Source of the DNA: Cherax quadricarinatus
Taxonomy: Eukaryota > Arthropoda > Malacostraca > Decapoda > Parastacidae
NCBI RefSeq assembly: GCF_038502225.1
Contig: NC_091352.1
Location: 21,231,216-21,295,215, forward strand
Direction: 5' to 3'
DNA: 64,000 nt
In this document: positions 22,300 to 32,195 of the stretch, piece by piece
How positions within the stretch are numbered: the stretch's first letter is position 1
Layout of the letters: every line of letters starts with the position of its first letter
Translations under genes and position numbers: made by a program
The notes under the pieces: model-generated
Database searches by the model: none
The model's input: the letters and a program-made list of their open reading frames with translations, nothing else
What the model was told of the DNA's origin: nothing

Positions 22300-22620
22300 A
22301 ATAAGCTATCCAGTCTTGAATTCTTGGGCATGACCTATTTCTGCTGCACTTAATCTGACTCCAGTATATAGGTGCTCATCTTCCTGCCTGTACTCCAGGA
22401 TCAGCAAGACTACGGTGGTCAGTACCTGCTCGTTGCCTGAGAAACTGATTACCTCACCTGATTTACCTCTTCGGTAAATAATTCTGCTCGGCTGAAGGAC
22501 TGATTACCTTCTCTTCTACAGTCTTCTGTTTATGTACCTGTATTGTACTGATGAAGCCGCTGGTTGGCGAAAGGTCTACAAAATAATTTCCATATGCATA
22601 TCTTAATTCATCATTCTTAC
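22300..22620 (+). mobile_element. Retrozyme-like hammerhead repeat
   Basis: It has a TATA-like CCAGTATATAGGTGC at 22362, the leader GACTACGGTGGTCAGTACC, the hammerhead motif at 22543-22581 and a short tail. The TATA word about 180 bases upstream of the ribozyme is shared with copies at 23288, 30778 and 61330. Confidence 0.68.
22543..22581 (+). ncRNA. Hammerhead ribozyme motif, canonical core
   Basis: Stem I is TTGTA/TACAA (5 bp, perfect). The core is CTGATGA at 22548-22554. Stem II is AGCCGCTGGTTGGC, then GAA, AGGT and cleavage residue C at 22576. All core bases are canonical. The weak point is stem III, AGGT instead of palindromic ACGT. Confidence 0.72.
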
Positions 22621-23059
22621 ATGGGTTATTGTCTCTCCGGAGTTAATAGCCCAAATAATGTCGTTTTCTACTCTCTGTCTCTCTCTTATTCCTTTCATTT
22701 TTAATGTATACTTTTTTCAAGAATATTGATCGAGGAGACCACAACTTTTTGTGTTGTTTAATCTGCGCGTCTGTTTATGTGGTACGCTGTATTTATCTTT
22801 TTTTTAGGATTTTTATGCTAATGTAAATATTAGCTCATTAGTATGACATGTAACAATATTAGCAGTAATAATATTTAAACAATAATGATTATTATGTAGC
22901 TCCCAATGAATTACCTAATTACTCGAGAACACCTCATCTTATAGGCTTCAAATTTTCATCTCCGGTGTATTGTAAGAAGGAAAAGCAACTATTGGTATAT
23001 ACAGATACCATCTGGTAATATTGCATAAATGGTCTGGAAAACCGACAAGTTGATTAATA

Positions 23060-23155
23060 AGATACTTTTCAACACTTGGGAATCTTTGCTGTGGGAACGT
23101 CTGGCCAGCCTTTGGCTTCTTTAGTTCGGTACAGAGAAGAAAGATGGAAGATTAG
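23060..23155 (-). repeat. Decayed hammerhead-repeat end
   Basis: The minus strand reads GTACCGAACTAAAGAAGCC, then GCTGGCCAGACGTTCCCACA, a recognisable but broken version of the ribozyme region. The family tail GACAAGTTGATTAATAAGAT precedes it on the plus strand. Confidence 0.5.
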
Positions 23156-23159
23156 GAGT

Positions 23160-23470
23160 GTAAGTTTAAATAATAGTCTGACATGGTAATTTCTTGAGAT
23201 CTTGAAACAGGGAATTCTTTGACCTTCTTCCACTAGTGTTTTTGCCCACCGGTGACGCCGTCTCCAACTGCTTCACCTCACCAATCTGCAGTATATAAGC
23301 CACTTTTCTGCTCAAATGCTGTACTTTTATCCAGATTGATGGACTGAACACATCATCTCCAAACTTAGGGACTGATTACCTCAAACTTCTCATCTTACAC
23401 CGTTCCTCTCTTTACGAGACTGATGAAGCCACTGGCTGGCGAAACTTTTCTATAAAAATCTCGAAACCTT
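23160..23470 (+). mobile_element. Retrozyme-like hammerhead repeat just upstream of the Dpr exon
   Basis: The copy runs from GATCTTGAAACAGGGAATTC through the TATA-like GCAGTATATAAGCC (23288) and TGATGGACTGAACACATCAT to the hammerhead at 23411-23457. It is homologous along its length to 24095-24345 on the other side of the exon, in the same orientation. Confidence 0.68.
23411..23457 (+). ncRNA. Hammerhead ribozyme motif, canonical core
   Basis: The core CTGATGA is at 23420-23426. Stem II is AGCCACTGGCTGGC (GCCA/TGGC), then GAA at 23441. Stem I pairs AGA/TCT next to the core, then TTTA/TAAA beyond a small internal loop, as in natural type I hammerheads. Stem III ACTT has lost the central palindrome. 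Confidence 0.68.
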
Positions 23471-23835
23471 GCGCCAAAAACAAGAGATTATCTCGTAACT
23501 TCACATTATTTCAAGTGTCAACGGAGAAGAATATCGAAGGAAGGAAAATGTCAGGTCCTCTACTTTGTTTCTGGCTTATGACTGTCTCCTGACAACTTCA
23601 TTTTTGACCTGTCTTTTGGCTTTCTCCTCGCATCTCAACCTAACCCTTCTTAAGACTTTCCCCTCAAAATTTCTCCAGACCTGTTTTCTGTCGTTTCCCC
23701 TCTTCTCTCTTAACCATGACTAAATGGATCTAAATGGATCATAATCTAGTGTGAAGTTTCTTGTGAAATATTCTAAGCTACGACAGAATGAGTTTTATTT
23801 ATAGAGCTAATTTTGTGCCTTCCTTTCCTGGACAG

Positions 23836-24046
23836 GTGTCGTGGGTGCGTCACCGAGACATTCACCTGCTGACAGTGGGACGGTTCACCTACACATCAGA
23901 TGGACGCTTCTCAGCTCGCCACACTCCGGGCTCTGAGGACTGGCTTCTCATGATACACTACCTGCAGAAGAGAGATGCTGGCATGTACGGGTGTCAGATC
24001 TCTACCACACCTCCCAGAAGCCACCTCATCCATCTGTCTGTTGTAG
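23836..24046 (+). CDS. Dpr-family immunoglobulin V-domain exon (host gene, internal exon)
   Basis: The exon follows a pyrimidine-rich acceptor (CCTTCCTTTCCTGGACAG) and ends at a consensus donor (GTAG, then GTGAGT). It is 211 bases, entered in phase 0 and left in phase 1, the usual phase for Ig exon borders. The 70 codons begin VSWVRHRDIHLLTVGRFTYT and contain SDGRF, GSEDWLLMIHYLQKRDAGMY and the cysteine of YGCQIS. This is the second half of the first Ig domain of Dpr (defective proboscis extension response) proteins, neuronal surface receptors that bind DIP partners during synaptic wiring. The partner exon with the first cysteine is not visible here, so introns must be large. Which dpr paralogue cannot be told. 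The ATG at 23788 is intronic and not a start. Confidence 0.93.
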
Positions 24047-24094
24047 GTGAGTGTTACATCCCCACCATAACTCCCATCCGTATAATATCTGTCA

Positions 24095-24345
24095 GACAAA
24101 CATCTTGGGATCTTGATACAGGAAATTCTTCAACGTTTGTCTTAACCTGTTAGCATGATTACTTACACTAATGGATTTTTCCACCGGTGAAACTGTCTCC
24201 AACTGCCACTTCTCCACTCATGTGCTGCACTTAAGACTGATGGACTGAACACATGGTCTCCAGTCATAGGAACTGTTTCTCTCTGGATAATGGAGCCACT
24301 GGCTGGCGAAACGTTTCCACAATAAAGAGAGTGGTGCAAAATTAT
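24095..24345 (+). mobile_element. Retrozyme-like hammerhead repeat just downstream of the Dpr exon
   Basis: GGGATCTTGATACAGGAAATTC, TTTTTCCACCGGTGA and GACTGATGGACTGAACACAT match the copy at 23160-23470 in the same order. The ribozyme region at 24282-24320 keeps GCCACTGGCTGGC GAAACGTTTCC, but the 5' core is broken (GATAATGG instead of CTGATGA). It starts only about 50 bases into the intron. Confidence 0.68.
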
Positions 24346-24780
24346 CTGATTCATCAACGTCTCAGGTGTCACCTCATTCACATGTGTTGTGGGTGAATTC
24401 TACCTCCTGTCCTCGGTGGCTTGAAGTTACTCTATCCAATCAGCTGTGTCTTGTACCAAGCACCTCAGCCTCTCCTATTATAAGAACTAAGCAAATTTAT
24501 TTAGGTCAACATTTGGTTCATTTGAGTTTTTCTAAGTTCATCCTATAGATTTTTTTGTTTCTGGTATTATCCCGAGGGGCTAATTTATTGAACAGCGTCA
24601 CTGAAAGTAGCAAATTACAAGAGAATAAAATTCATGCCTCCAACATGTATGAACAACTTCATTTATGTTTGTGGAAATTTACTTTTGACATAGGCTGGTA
24701 TCTCTGAATCTTATCAGATCTCCGAAAGAGTTCCTATGGTGTACATATATGTAGTTAAAATTGTAGCTTCTGCATGCATT
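24346..24780. other. Intronic DNA, nothing recognised
   Basis: No repeat, coding pattern or second Ig exon was seen. Confidence 0.5.
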
Positions 24781-24910
24781 GATGAGTATGTAGAGTAGGT
24801 GTTGTTTCACCGACGTATACTTAGCCACAGTCTCCGCAAGGGATTGTGTAAACACTTACATTGACCAGTTTAGTCCTGGTAAGGTCTTTTATGGATGTGC
24901 TGGTTGCAAT
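24780..24910 (-). pseudogene. PLE GIY-YIG endonuclease fragment
   Basis: The minus strand reads VYTIPCGDCG, a stop, then VYVGETT. This is the same YxIPC..C..VYxGET signature as at 25720 and 63750, with one stop inside. Only the start of the nuclease domain is left. Confidence 0.65.
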
Positions 24911-25004
24911 GGTGCAAGTGCTTTAGAGATGTTCAAGGCAACTTGTCTGCTGGGTCATAATCCACCCCCAACAGCCAAGTTGCCTTGCTAATCCCATCAT
25001 TTGT

Positions 25005-25145
25005 CTCTGTACTGGAGGTAAAGACGCTGGCAAACATAGGAGTGAGGACCTGATTAATAGGTATAAGTCAGCGATAGAGTTAATTAGGAAGAAGGGAGGG
25101 TGGCCTTGAAATGGAGTTGGAAATGATTGGTTGGCCATAGCATTT
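25005..25145 (+). pseudogene. CR1-like ORF1 (esterase) fragment
   Basis: The plus strand reads SEDLINRYKSAIELIRKKGG followed by a stop and GVGNDW, matching residues about 178-214 of the intact ORF1 at 2743-3576 (SEDLISRYRSAIEIIRSKGG, GVGNEW). A few codons are deleted before GVGN. Confidence 0.8.
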
Positions 25146-25244
25146 GTTATTAATTGTTGTCTGGACTAACACTAAGAATAATGCAATGTTTCACTCTTCT
25201 GAATCTTTGTTAAGGTGTTACAAATAATACAAGGACACAGACGC

Positions 25245-25350
25245 TGTTTGTAGTAGTGATGGTAGTAGCAGTAGTCGAGGTAACTCTTGGTTGCTATGTG
25301 ATGGTGGGGTTTATTGTTTAGAGGAGAACTCTTGCTAATACCTCAAAGTC
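25245..25350 (-). repeat. PLE 3' fragment, inverted relative to the copy at 25925
   Basis: GTAACTCTTGGTTGCTATGTGATGG and AACTCTTGCTAATACCTC are the reverse complement of 25925-25995. Both copies end at short TAC/TAG runs. Confidence 0.65.
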
Positions 25351-25399
25351 CAATGATTTCTATTCCAGTTAGAAAGTTAAGACGAAATGAGATATTACC

Positions 25400-25995
25400 A
25401 TTGAATTGTTTCTAGGAATATAAGAAATTTACGGTCTTGAGTTTCTTGATGAGTGTCCATACATACACCAAACCTTCATCAAGCTACATTTTTCTTCCTT
25501 TTTCATCAAATACTACAAGAAAGGAACCCTTGAAATCATCAGTTTTCCACGCGCTAACAACACTTCAGACAAAATTATAATCCTTCCCTATGTCTAGATT
25601 GCCTCGAACGTTTCCCAAGTGCTCACACAAGCCAACGCTAGAATCACCATCGCAAAAAGCACCTCAAAGACCTGACCAGGACCACATTGAAGAATTTCGA
25701 ATCAGTCAGTGAAAAGGTACACACAATCCCTTGTGGAGGTTGTAACATGGTATACATTGGTGAAACAGCACGAAGCCTACGAATATGTCTCATCGAACAC
25801 ATCACTGTCTGCAGGAGCGATAACTTGAACGCATGTGTACAACACTGGAATTCCACCAACCATCTGGGAAACCCAGTTTCTGCAAATTCTCTTATCACCA
25901 GCTGATTAAAGGTAACTTCGTCCTCTATGAAGTATTAGCAAGAGCTCTTCTCAAAACAGTAAATCCCACCATCAAATAGCAACAGAGTTACCTCT
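25400..25995 (+). pseudogene. PLE C-terminal region with GIY-YIG endonuclease
   Basis: An open stretch 25687-25905 encodes VHTIPCGGCNMVYIGETARS, then LRICLIEH and ACVQHWNSTNHL. The GIY-YIG elements (HTI, VYIG) and the paired cysteines are those of Penelope-type proteins. Upstream, 25400-25690 translates in broken frames as the linker that follows RT. After the ORF the conserved PLE tail TATTAGCAAGAGCTCTTCTC leads into (TAC)n. No intact RT is present, so this is a 5'-truncated dead copy. Confidence 0.75.
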
Positions 25996-26329
25996 ACTAC
26001 TACTACTAATAATAAAAATAATAATAATTATTACTAACAATGTGCCCAAAGTTTATATTCCACAGATAGAAATTAGGTCAAAACAAAACGATCCCAACTG
26101 GATGAATAGGAGACCAATGCATTTACTGGGAGAGATGAAAGAAATTTGCAGATAAGATTTTGCCGCCGAAGCAGCTAGTTTATTGTGCACCGCATATCCA
26201 TCCTGTGGACGGTAGCACAAGAGCATATGGATACACAAAGGCCTAGGAACTAGGCCCTAAAAGGGTTTACTGGAGTTTATTTGGATTTATATCTACAGTT
26301 CACTTACCTGTTGCAATCAAATTTAAGAA

Positions 26330-27120
26330 ACTTGCTTAATATATCTGGTATCTTATTTTCAATAATAAGATATCTTGAAATATATCATAGGTGAATAAAA
26401 TATGTCAATGGTGAATAAAACAGTGTTCAAGACAATAACCATAGGGATTACCACATAATTTGCATTTGGTTTCATCATTTGTGTGTCTGTAAAACTGCCA
26501 AAAGCACTTCTAAGCCTAAGCCTGGCAACTAAAAATTCAGTCAGTTTATTCACATTGTAGGTTTCTCCTTAAACGTACTTATCTACGTTCATGTTATCAT
26601 AGAGGGTTATAGATCTTTTCAGGCTTCTGACTATATTCATATAACATTCAGTTTCATTATTTACTTCTCTCCTAATAGTATTCCTAATATTAGGCACAGA
26701 TACTCCAAAGTTATATTCTTCATTGTCCTTCATGGTACTTCTCGTGGCTGACGTATTAACATTATCATGAATGAGTAATCCAATGTTTGATGGAATCCAT
26801 ATCCGTATCCACACCCGGTTTCTGCACTGTGCATGGTGTTAGTCATTATGTGAGCCAAGAGTCAGTACTAATCCGATAGTCAAGCTCAATGTCATAAGAT
26901 TGCTTTAGGGTCATTAGGATGGCAAACAATTCAGTTTGCAGTATAGACGCGCAGTTGTTAATTCTTACGCCTAACTCAACAAAGATCCTGTCGTTCTTAA
27001 CTAGGGAGGTGGCAAGAATAGAAGATGCAACCATGTCAGTAGACTCCTGCTTAGATCCATCAGCGTATATAACTTCAGATAAATTATTACTAATAGTTAA
27101 GCGAGAGATTTCTTCTTGAG
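26330..27120 (-). pseudogene. LINE fragment with RNase H domain and terminal zinc knuckle
   Basis: The minus strand at 27034-26846 encodes SSILATSLVKNDRIFVELGV, then LQTELFAILMTLKQS and ISTDSWLT. These fit the second (glutamate) and third (aspartate) acidic blocks of a retrotransposon RNase H. Further 3' in broken frame is CKLCGNPYGYCLEH, a C2HC knuckle like those ending I/LOA/R1-type LINE proteins. This is therefore a LINE group distinct from CR1 and RTE. The RT part is not in the window. Confidence 0.65.
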
Positions 27121-27124
27121 CAGT

Positions 27125-28275
27125 TGCTTTTACAAGTGATTAAAGGAAGGGATTTATGGGATTTAAGGAAGTGTTGAGTTTCTTGGGAGGAATTTATAGG
27201 CACATCAGAACAGGAGAGGGTAATATTGTTGACCACTATGTTCATATTAAAAGAGAAGTAAAGAAGGTGATTAGAAAAGCTAAACCTGATTTCGAAATTA
27301 AAGAAGCTAGTGAAAGACAAACCCAAGAGGATTCTTTCAAATGATAGAAAGATCAGGGAAAAACTGGAAGCACTGAAAGTTAGATATGGATAATGAAATC
27401 TTCACACAAGAAAAATTAAATAATATTCCTGTAATTAATAGTCATTCAGGTCTTGAAGAAAATTAAGCAATATTACAATCACGAGGGACATTGTTATCTA
27501 ACAGGTAGACAAACTTCAAGAAAATAAGTCCCCGGGTCTCTGCGAACTGTTTACAAGGGTACCTAAAGAGTGCAATTTGAAACTTAGTCGCTAACGAGCC
27601 TATTTAACGCATTTATCTAAACTGGTGTTATGCCGGAGATGTGGAAGATGTCTAATGTAATTCCTATCCTCAAATCAGAGGCTAAGACAATTCCATCAAA
27701 TTTCCACCCATTGAACTTGACGTCAATATTAGACATAATTTACTTAATGAATCTCGAGGTCCTTCCCGCCTGACAAATTTACTGACCATCTTCAATGAAG
27801 CATTTGAAACAGTGGCCCACGATGAAGAATGATGATTTTCAATTGGTTTTCAGTTAGGCCTTCGAAAGAGTACAGCACAAAGTGATGTTAAGAAAAGTGG
27901 CAGCTCATTGTTTAGTAAGAAACGTTTTAATGTTGATTCAGGCCTGACTAGGCAATAGAAAGCATAGGATTTGCATAAACGAGGTGAAATATGAATGGAG
28001 ACTAGTAACAAGTGGCGTTCCACAAGGATTAGTGCTAAGCCCACTATTGTTCATAATTTACAATAATGGCATTGACGAAGGAATAACAATTTACGTGAGT
28101 AAATGTGTTGATGACACAAATACAGGAAGAACATAAATTCGGGAAGATTTAGACTATTATCATGGTGTGAAAAGTGGTAGACACAGTTCACTGTGGACAA
28201 ATGTAAGGTTCCATTCCTTGAAGTAAAATAACCCTCGTAGTTATAAACTAGGTGACGTAGTGTGGGGAACAAAAC
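27125..28275 (+). mobile_element. CR1-like LINE fragment, heavily decayed (copy 3)
   Basis: The linker region (FLGGIYRHIRTGEGNIVDHY, VKKVIRKAKPDFEIKEA) matches copies 1 and 4. RT blocks follow as fragments: GPLLFII-like at 28035, CVDDTN for FADDT near 28105, and YKLGDVV at 28245. Stops and indels occur throughout. It breaks off where the hammerhead-derived minisatellite begins. Confidence 0.75.
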
Positions 28276-28289
28276 CTAATGTACAGATC

Positions 28290-29282
28290 AGAACATTTAT
28301 TAGAGGATAATTTTTGCCAAGATTGACTTCTACAGTCCTAATGAACTAAAGTCACTTCTACAGTCCTAATGAACTAAAGTCACTTCTATAGTCCTAATGA
28401 ACTAAAGTCACTTCTATAGTCCTAATGAACTAAAGTCACTTCTATAGTCCTAATGAACTAAAGTCACTTCTATAGTCCTAATGAACTAAAGTCACTTCTA
28501 TAGTCCTAATAAACTAAAGTCACTTCTATAGTCCTAATGAACTAAAGTCACTTCTATAGTCCTAATGAACTAAAGTCACTTCTATAGTCCTAATGAACTA
28601 AAGTCACTTCTATAGTCCTAATGAACTAAAGTCACTTCTATAGTCCTAATGAACTAAAGTCACTTCTATAGTCCTAATGAACTAAAGTCACTTCTATAGT
28701 CCTAATGAACTAAAGTCACTTCTATAGTCCTAATGAACTAAAGTCACTTCTATAGTCCTAATGAACTAAAGTCACTTCTATAGTCCTAATGAACTAAAGT
28801 CACTTCTATAGTCCTAATGAACTAAAGTCACTTCTACAGTCCTAATGAACTAAAGTCACTTCTACAGTCCTAATGAACTAAAGTCACTTCTATAGTCCTA
28901 ATGAACTAAAGTCACTTCTATAGTCCTAATGAACTAAAGTCACTTCTATAGTCCTAATGAACTAAAGTCACTTCTACAGTCCTAATGAACTAAAGTCACT
29001 TCTATAGTCCTAATGAACTAAAGTCACTTCTATAGTCCTAATGAACTAAAGTCACTTCTATAGTCCTAATGAACTAAAGTCACTTCTATAGTCCTAATGA
29101 ACTAAAGTCACTTCTACAGTCCTAATGAACTAAAGTCACTTCTACAGTCCTAATGAACTAAAGTCACTTCTACAGTCCTAATGAACTAAAGTCACTTCTA
29201 CAGTCCTAATGAACTAAAGTCACTTCTACAGTCCTAATGAACTAAAGTCACTTCTACAGTCCTAATGAACTAAAGTCACTCC
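28290..29282. repeat. 28-bp minisatellite, about 34 units
   Basis: The unit is CACTTCTATAGTCCTAATGA plus ACTAAAGT, with a T/C variant (CTATAG or CTACAG). Units are nearly identical. The sequence before the array (TTATTAGAGGATAATTTTTG, CCAAGATTGACTTCTACAG) aligns to the minus-strand hammerhead repeat at 12451-12500, so the unit comprises the CTGAAGA side of that ribozyme. Confidence 0.95.
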
Positions 29283-29514
29283 TGGCGGTGTGTCGTGAAG
29301 GAGACTATTTTATTTTATTTTATTTAAAAACACTTGATTCATTTGGTTATTCATTACTGTAAATATATTTTATCTCTACTTTCAAACTATCAGATTTACA
29401 CTATCATTACGAAACTGATACTGTCGTGACTAATTTATTCACTCATTATATAAATCATAATCACTTTCCAGAATTCGTAACCATAATTCGTTCCGTATGA
29501 ACAGCCGGTAATTT

Positions 29515-29592
29515 ACACAGATAACCCGCACATAAAAGAGAAGCTTACGACGACGTCGTAAGCTTCTCTTCTTTGTGCGGGTTATTTGTGTA
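29515..29592. repeat. Short perfect palindrome related to 19368-19615
   Basis: ACCCGCACATAAAAGAGAAGC and its reverse complement meet at TTACGACGACGTCGTAAG with no loop. Compared with 19368-19615, everything inward of the TTCGGTCC part has been removed. Confidence 0.85.
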
Positions 29593-29889
29593 TTGTTCCA
29601 GTCACGGTATTGTGCTTTTTTTTTTTTGTTATTCAGCCGGTAATGCCAGCAAATTTTAATGAAAGGGTTAATATCCCACCATTCATGACAAAATAGATGC
29701 TGGATCTATAGATCCATAGAGCAACTGCCAACGGTGTGAAACAGAAAGAAGGTAGTACAAAAACTTGAAAAGGGAACATTAAACTAGAGGTCAGCGACAT
29801 ACATACTAAGTAAGGTAAACAGAGAAACTTTAAAGATGCTAAATCCTTTCTCACAAGCCTGCTTGAATTCTGTTACAAATTATGCAGGG

Positions 29890-30160
<271 letters not shown>

Positions 30161-30179
30161 CGGGGGTTTGGATGAACTT

Positions 30180-30545
30180 CATATTGAAGAATTAGACATG
30201 TGCAACATATGGGTATCTTTGTCGTAAACGTTTCGCTGTCCAGTGGCTTTATCAATACAGATTCAAGGACATAAGTGGAAGACAGATGAACTATATACAA
30301 AAGATGAGGTAAGCAGTACCTCAGCCTTGGAGTTGGTGTGAAGGGCACCGTAGACGTGAAATTTCTGGAGCACAGGCAAGAAGGCTGGCGCTTATATACT
30401 GGCGTCAGGTGGAAAGGGACGGGTAGCAGACGAGGGCATAGTCACTGGTAGGCGGGATTCCCCAGTGGAAGGTCATACCCAATAAAGATACCCAGATGTT
30501 GCACATGTGTAATTTTTCATCTTGTCGGTATTGTATACCATTAAT
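30180..30545 (-). mobile_element. Retrozyme-like hammerhead repeat, minus-strand member of an opposed pair
   Basis: It runs on the minus strand from a leader (ATCCCGCCTACCAGTGAC near 30460) through the TATA-like GTATATAAGCGCC (near 30395) and TACGGTGCCCTTCACACC to a ribozyme at 30222-30260. The end tail CATATGTTGCACATGTC lies near 30195. A second tail unit (GATACCCAGATGTTGCACAT, TTGTCGGTATTGTATACCAT) at 30485-30545 is in plus orientation. Confidence 0.68.
30222..30260 (-). ncRNA. Hammerhead-like motif with U3-A8 core
   Basis: The minus strand reads CTGTA, TTGATAA (C3 to U and G8 to A), AGCCACTGGACAGC, GAA, ACGT, T, TACGAC. Stem II has lost one pair (TGGC is now CAGC). Stem I has four pairs. 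Confidence 0.5.
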
Positions 30546-30621
30546 GTACAACCTGTCAGACACTGCAACATCATAGAATCTTGGTTTAGAGGACATCTTC
30601 ATAACCTTCTCGGCTGCTGCT

Positions 30622-30625
30622 GCTG

Positions 30626-30656
<31 letters not shown>

Positions 30657-30657
30657 C
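30622..30657. repeat. (CTA)n / (CTG)n microsatellite
   Basis: CTGCTGCTGCTG followed by about ten CTA units, lying between the two opposed hammerhead repeats. Confidence 0.9.
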
Positions 30658-30689
30658 TTTACTGCTAATACTACCACCACTAACCCGTG

Positions 30690-31020
30690 CCTCAGGTATG
30701 ACCTACTTCCACTGGGCAATCCCGCCTACCAGTGACAATGTCTTCGTCTGCTACCCGTCCCTTTCCACCTGACGCCAGTATATAAGCGTCAGCCTTCTTG
30801 CCTGTGCTCCAGATACTTCACGTCTACGGTGCCCTTCACACCATCTCCAAGGCTGAGGGATTAATTTCCTCATCGTTTGTATATAGTTCCTCTGTCTTCC
30901 AGTTATGTCCTTGAATTTGTATTGATAAAGTCACTGGATGGCGAAGCGTCTACGAAAGAGATACCCATATGCTGCACATGTGTCTTAATTTCTCATCTTG
31001 TCGATATTGTATACTATTCA
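30690..31020 (+). mobile_element. Retrozyme-like hammerhead repeat, plus-strand member of an opposed pair
   Basis: It carries the same blocks as 30180-30545 in the opposite direction: ATCCCGCCTACCAGTGAC, CCAGTATATAAGCGTCAGCC (30775), CTACGGTGCCCTTCACACC, ribozyme 30916-30956, and the tail GATACCCATATGCTGCACATG. It ends in TTGTCGATATTGTATACTATT. It is the best copy in which to read the full unit of about 330 bp. Confidence 0.7.
30916..30956 (+). ncRNA. Hammerhead-like motif with U3-A8 core
   Basis: Stem I is TTTGTA/TACGAA. The core is TTGATAA (30922-30928). Stem II region is AGTCACTGGATGGC, then GAA, GCGT and residue C at 30950. The C3-to-U and G8-to-A pair occurs again. Stem II and stem III each have one change (GTCA, GCGT). 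Confidence 0.5.
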
Positions 31021-31024
31021 AGCA

Positions 31025-31770
31025 GAACTTCATATTTTGGGACTACACGAAATCATTTTATCGTACCGCACAAGAGACTGGGATAAAAGCTGAAGAGCCA
31101 TGAAGGACTAATAGAAACGCCCTACATTGGATCGAAGAATACTTGAGAGGAAGGAGTGAGTGATTGTCCGAGAAGAGGCACCAGAATTAGCAAGGAAGAT
31201 ATGCAGAATTCTATAAGAATCGGTACTGGAACCGGTACAGCTTACGGTGTACGCGAATGGCATGCTGGAATAAATACTCTGATATATCCCTGTTGGCTGA
31301 TAATGTGAATTATTGAGGAGAGTGAAAAAAGGGAAGAATACGGAAAGGTTTCAAACGGACCTTGGCAAGTTACTGGACTGGTCTGACGAGTGGCTAAGGG
31401 AATGAAATCCCAGATTGTGAGTAACTGTAAACCTCACTGGGAAAGTATAATACTGAGCATAACGCCTAAGGCGTACCTCAACGGAATAACCGCTGCAGCC
31501 TATGCGTGTTTGGCATATAAATCTAAGATTAGAATTTTGGGATCTCTACACAATCATTCACGAATCTTTTTATGACGTAAGTCAGGCCTAACTGCAGCAC
31601 CAACATTGAGTCTACACCTGATCATGCAGGTTATGAACCTGGAAAAGAACAAAGGTTTATACCAAGGCTAGTTCCAGAGTAAGAAGTATGAGGAGAGGTT
31701 AGAGTAACTATACCTGATGAAATTGACTGATAAAATGGACATGGACTGGCTACTAGAGCAGCTATTTGCC
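31025..31770 (+). pseudogene. CR1-like LINE pol fragment, strongly decayed
   Basis: Blocks in broken frames: ALHWIEEYLRGRSE, a FADD-like LLADNVNY near 31285, LASYWTGLTSG near 31370, and a C-terminal PRLVPE followed by a RLE-like segment near 31670. The last block matches the family split by the hAT element at 6956-9640. Confidence 0.6.
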
Positions 31771-31839
31771 GTTCGAAGTCAAAAATACTGACGAGTCAGG
31801 AAATATCAGGTAGTACTCCTTTATCCTCAAAATGGTCAG

Positions 31840-31886
<47 letters not shown>

Positions 31887-32195
31887 TCTTTATTTACTAC
31901 AAGTACATGTACATGGCATACAGGCCTAGCTGACATTAGTGATATACTACTGTATAGAAAGCCGCTTGTAAGCCGCTTGTTATGCAGAGCATTTCGGGCA
32001 AATTAGGTCAGTTTTTGTCCCAGAATGCGACCAACACCAGTCGACTAACACCCAGGTACACATTTTACTGATGAGTGAACATAGACAACTGGTGTAAGGA
32101 AACATGTTCGATGTTCCTCCCCCTTTGCCGGGAATCGAACCCGGACCCTCACCGTGTGAAGGGAGAGCTTTCCCCACCAAGCCACGTGGAATAAC
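31840..32195 (-). mobile_element. tRNA-derived SINE (minus strand) ending in an AAT tail
   Basis: Read on the minus strand it begins near CCACGTGGCTTGGTGGGGAA (A-box-like) and has a perfect Pol III B box GGTTCGATTCC (32141-32131). A shared central part follows (TCGACTGGTGT and a GGTCGCATTCTGG-like word), then a 3' part with GCTAGGCCTGTATGCC, ending in (ATT)n at 31844-31885. It shares its tail with the copies at 54625 and 57820. Confidence 0.8.

Noticed and set aside
23788..24153. 121-codon ORF starting at ATG 23788 as a small complete gene
   Set aside because: The first 16 codons are intron with a polypyrimidine tract and AG acceptor, and the last 36 lie past a consensus GTGAGT donor. Only 23836-24046 is coding.
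28290..29282. CRISPR-like array
   Set aside because: Units of 28 bp are directly abutting, with no unique spacers, in a eukaryotic context. The same applies to the 31-bp, 32-bp and 22-bp arrays.
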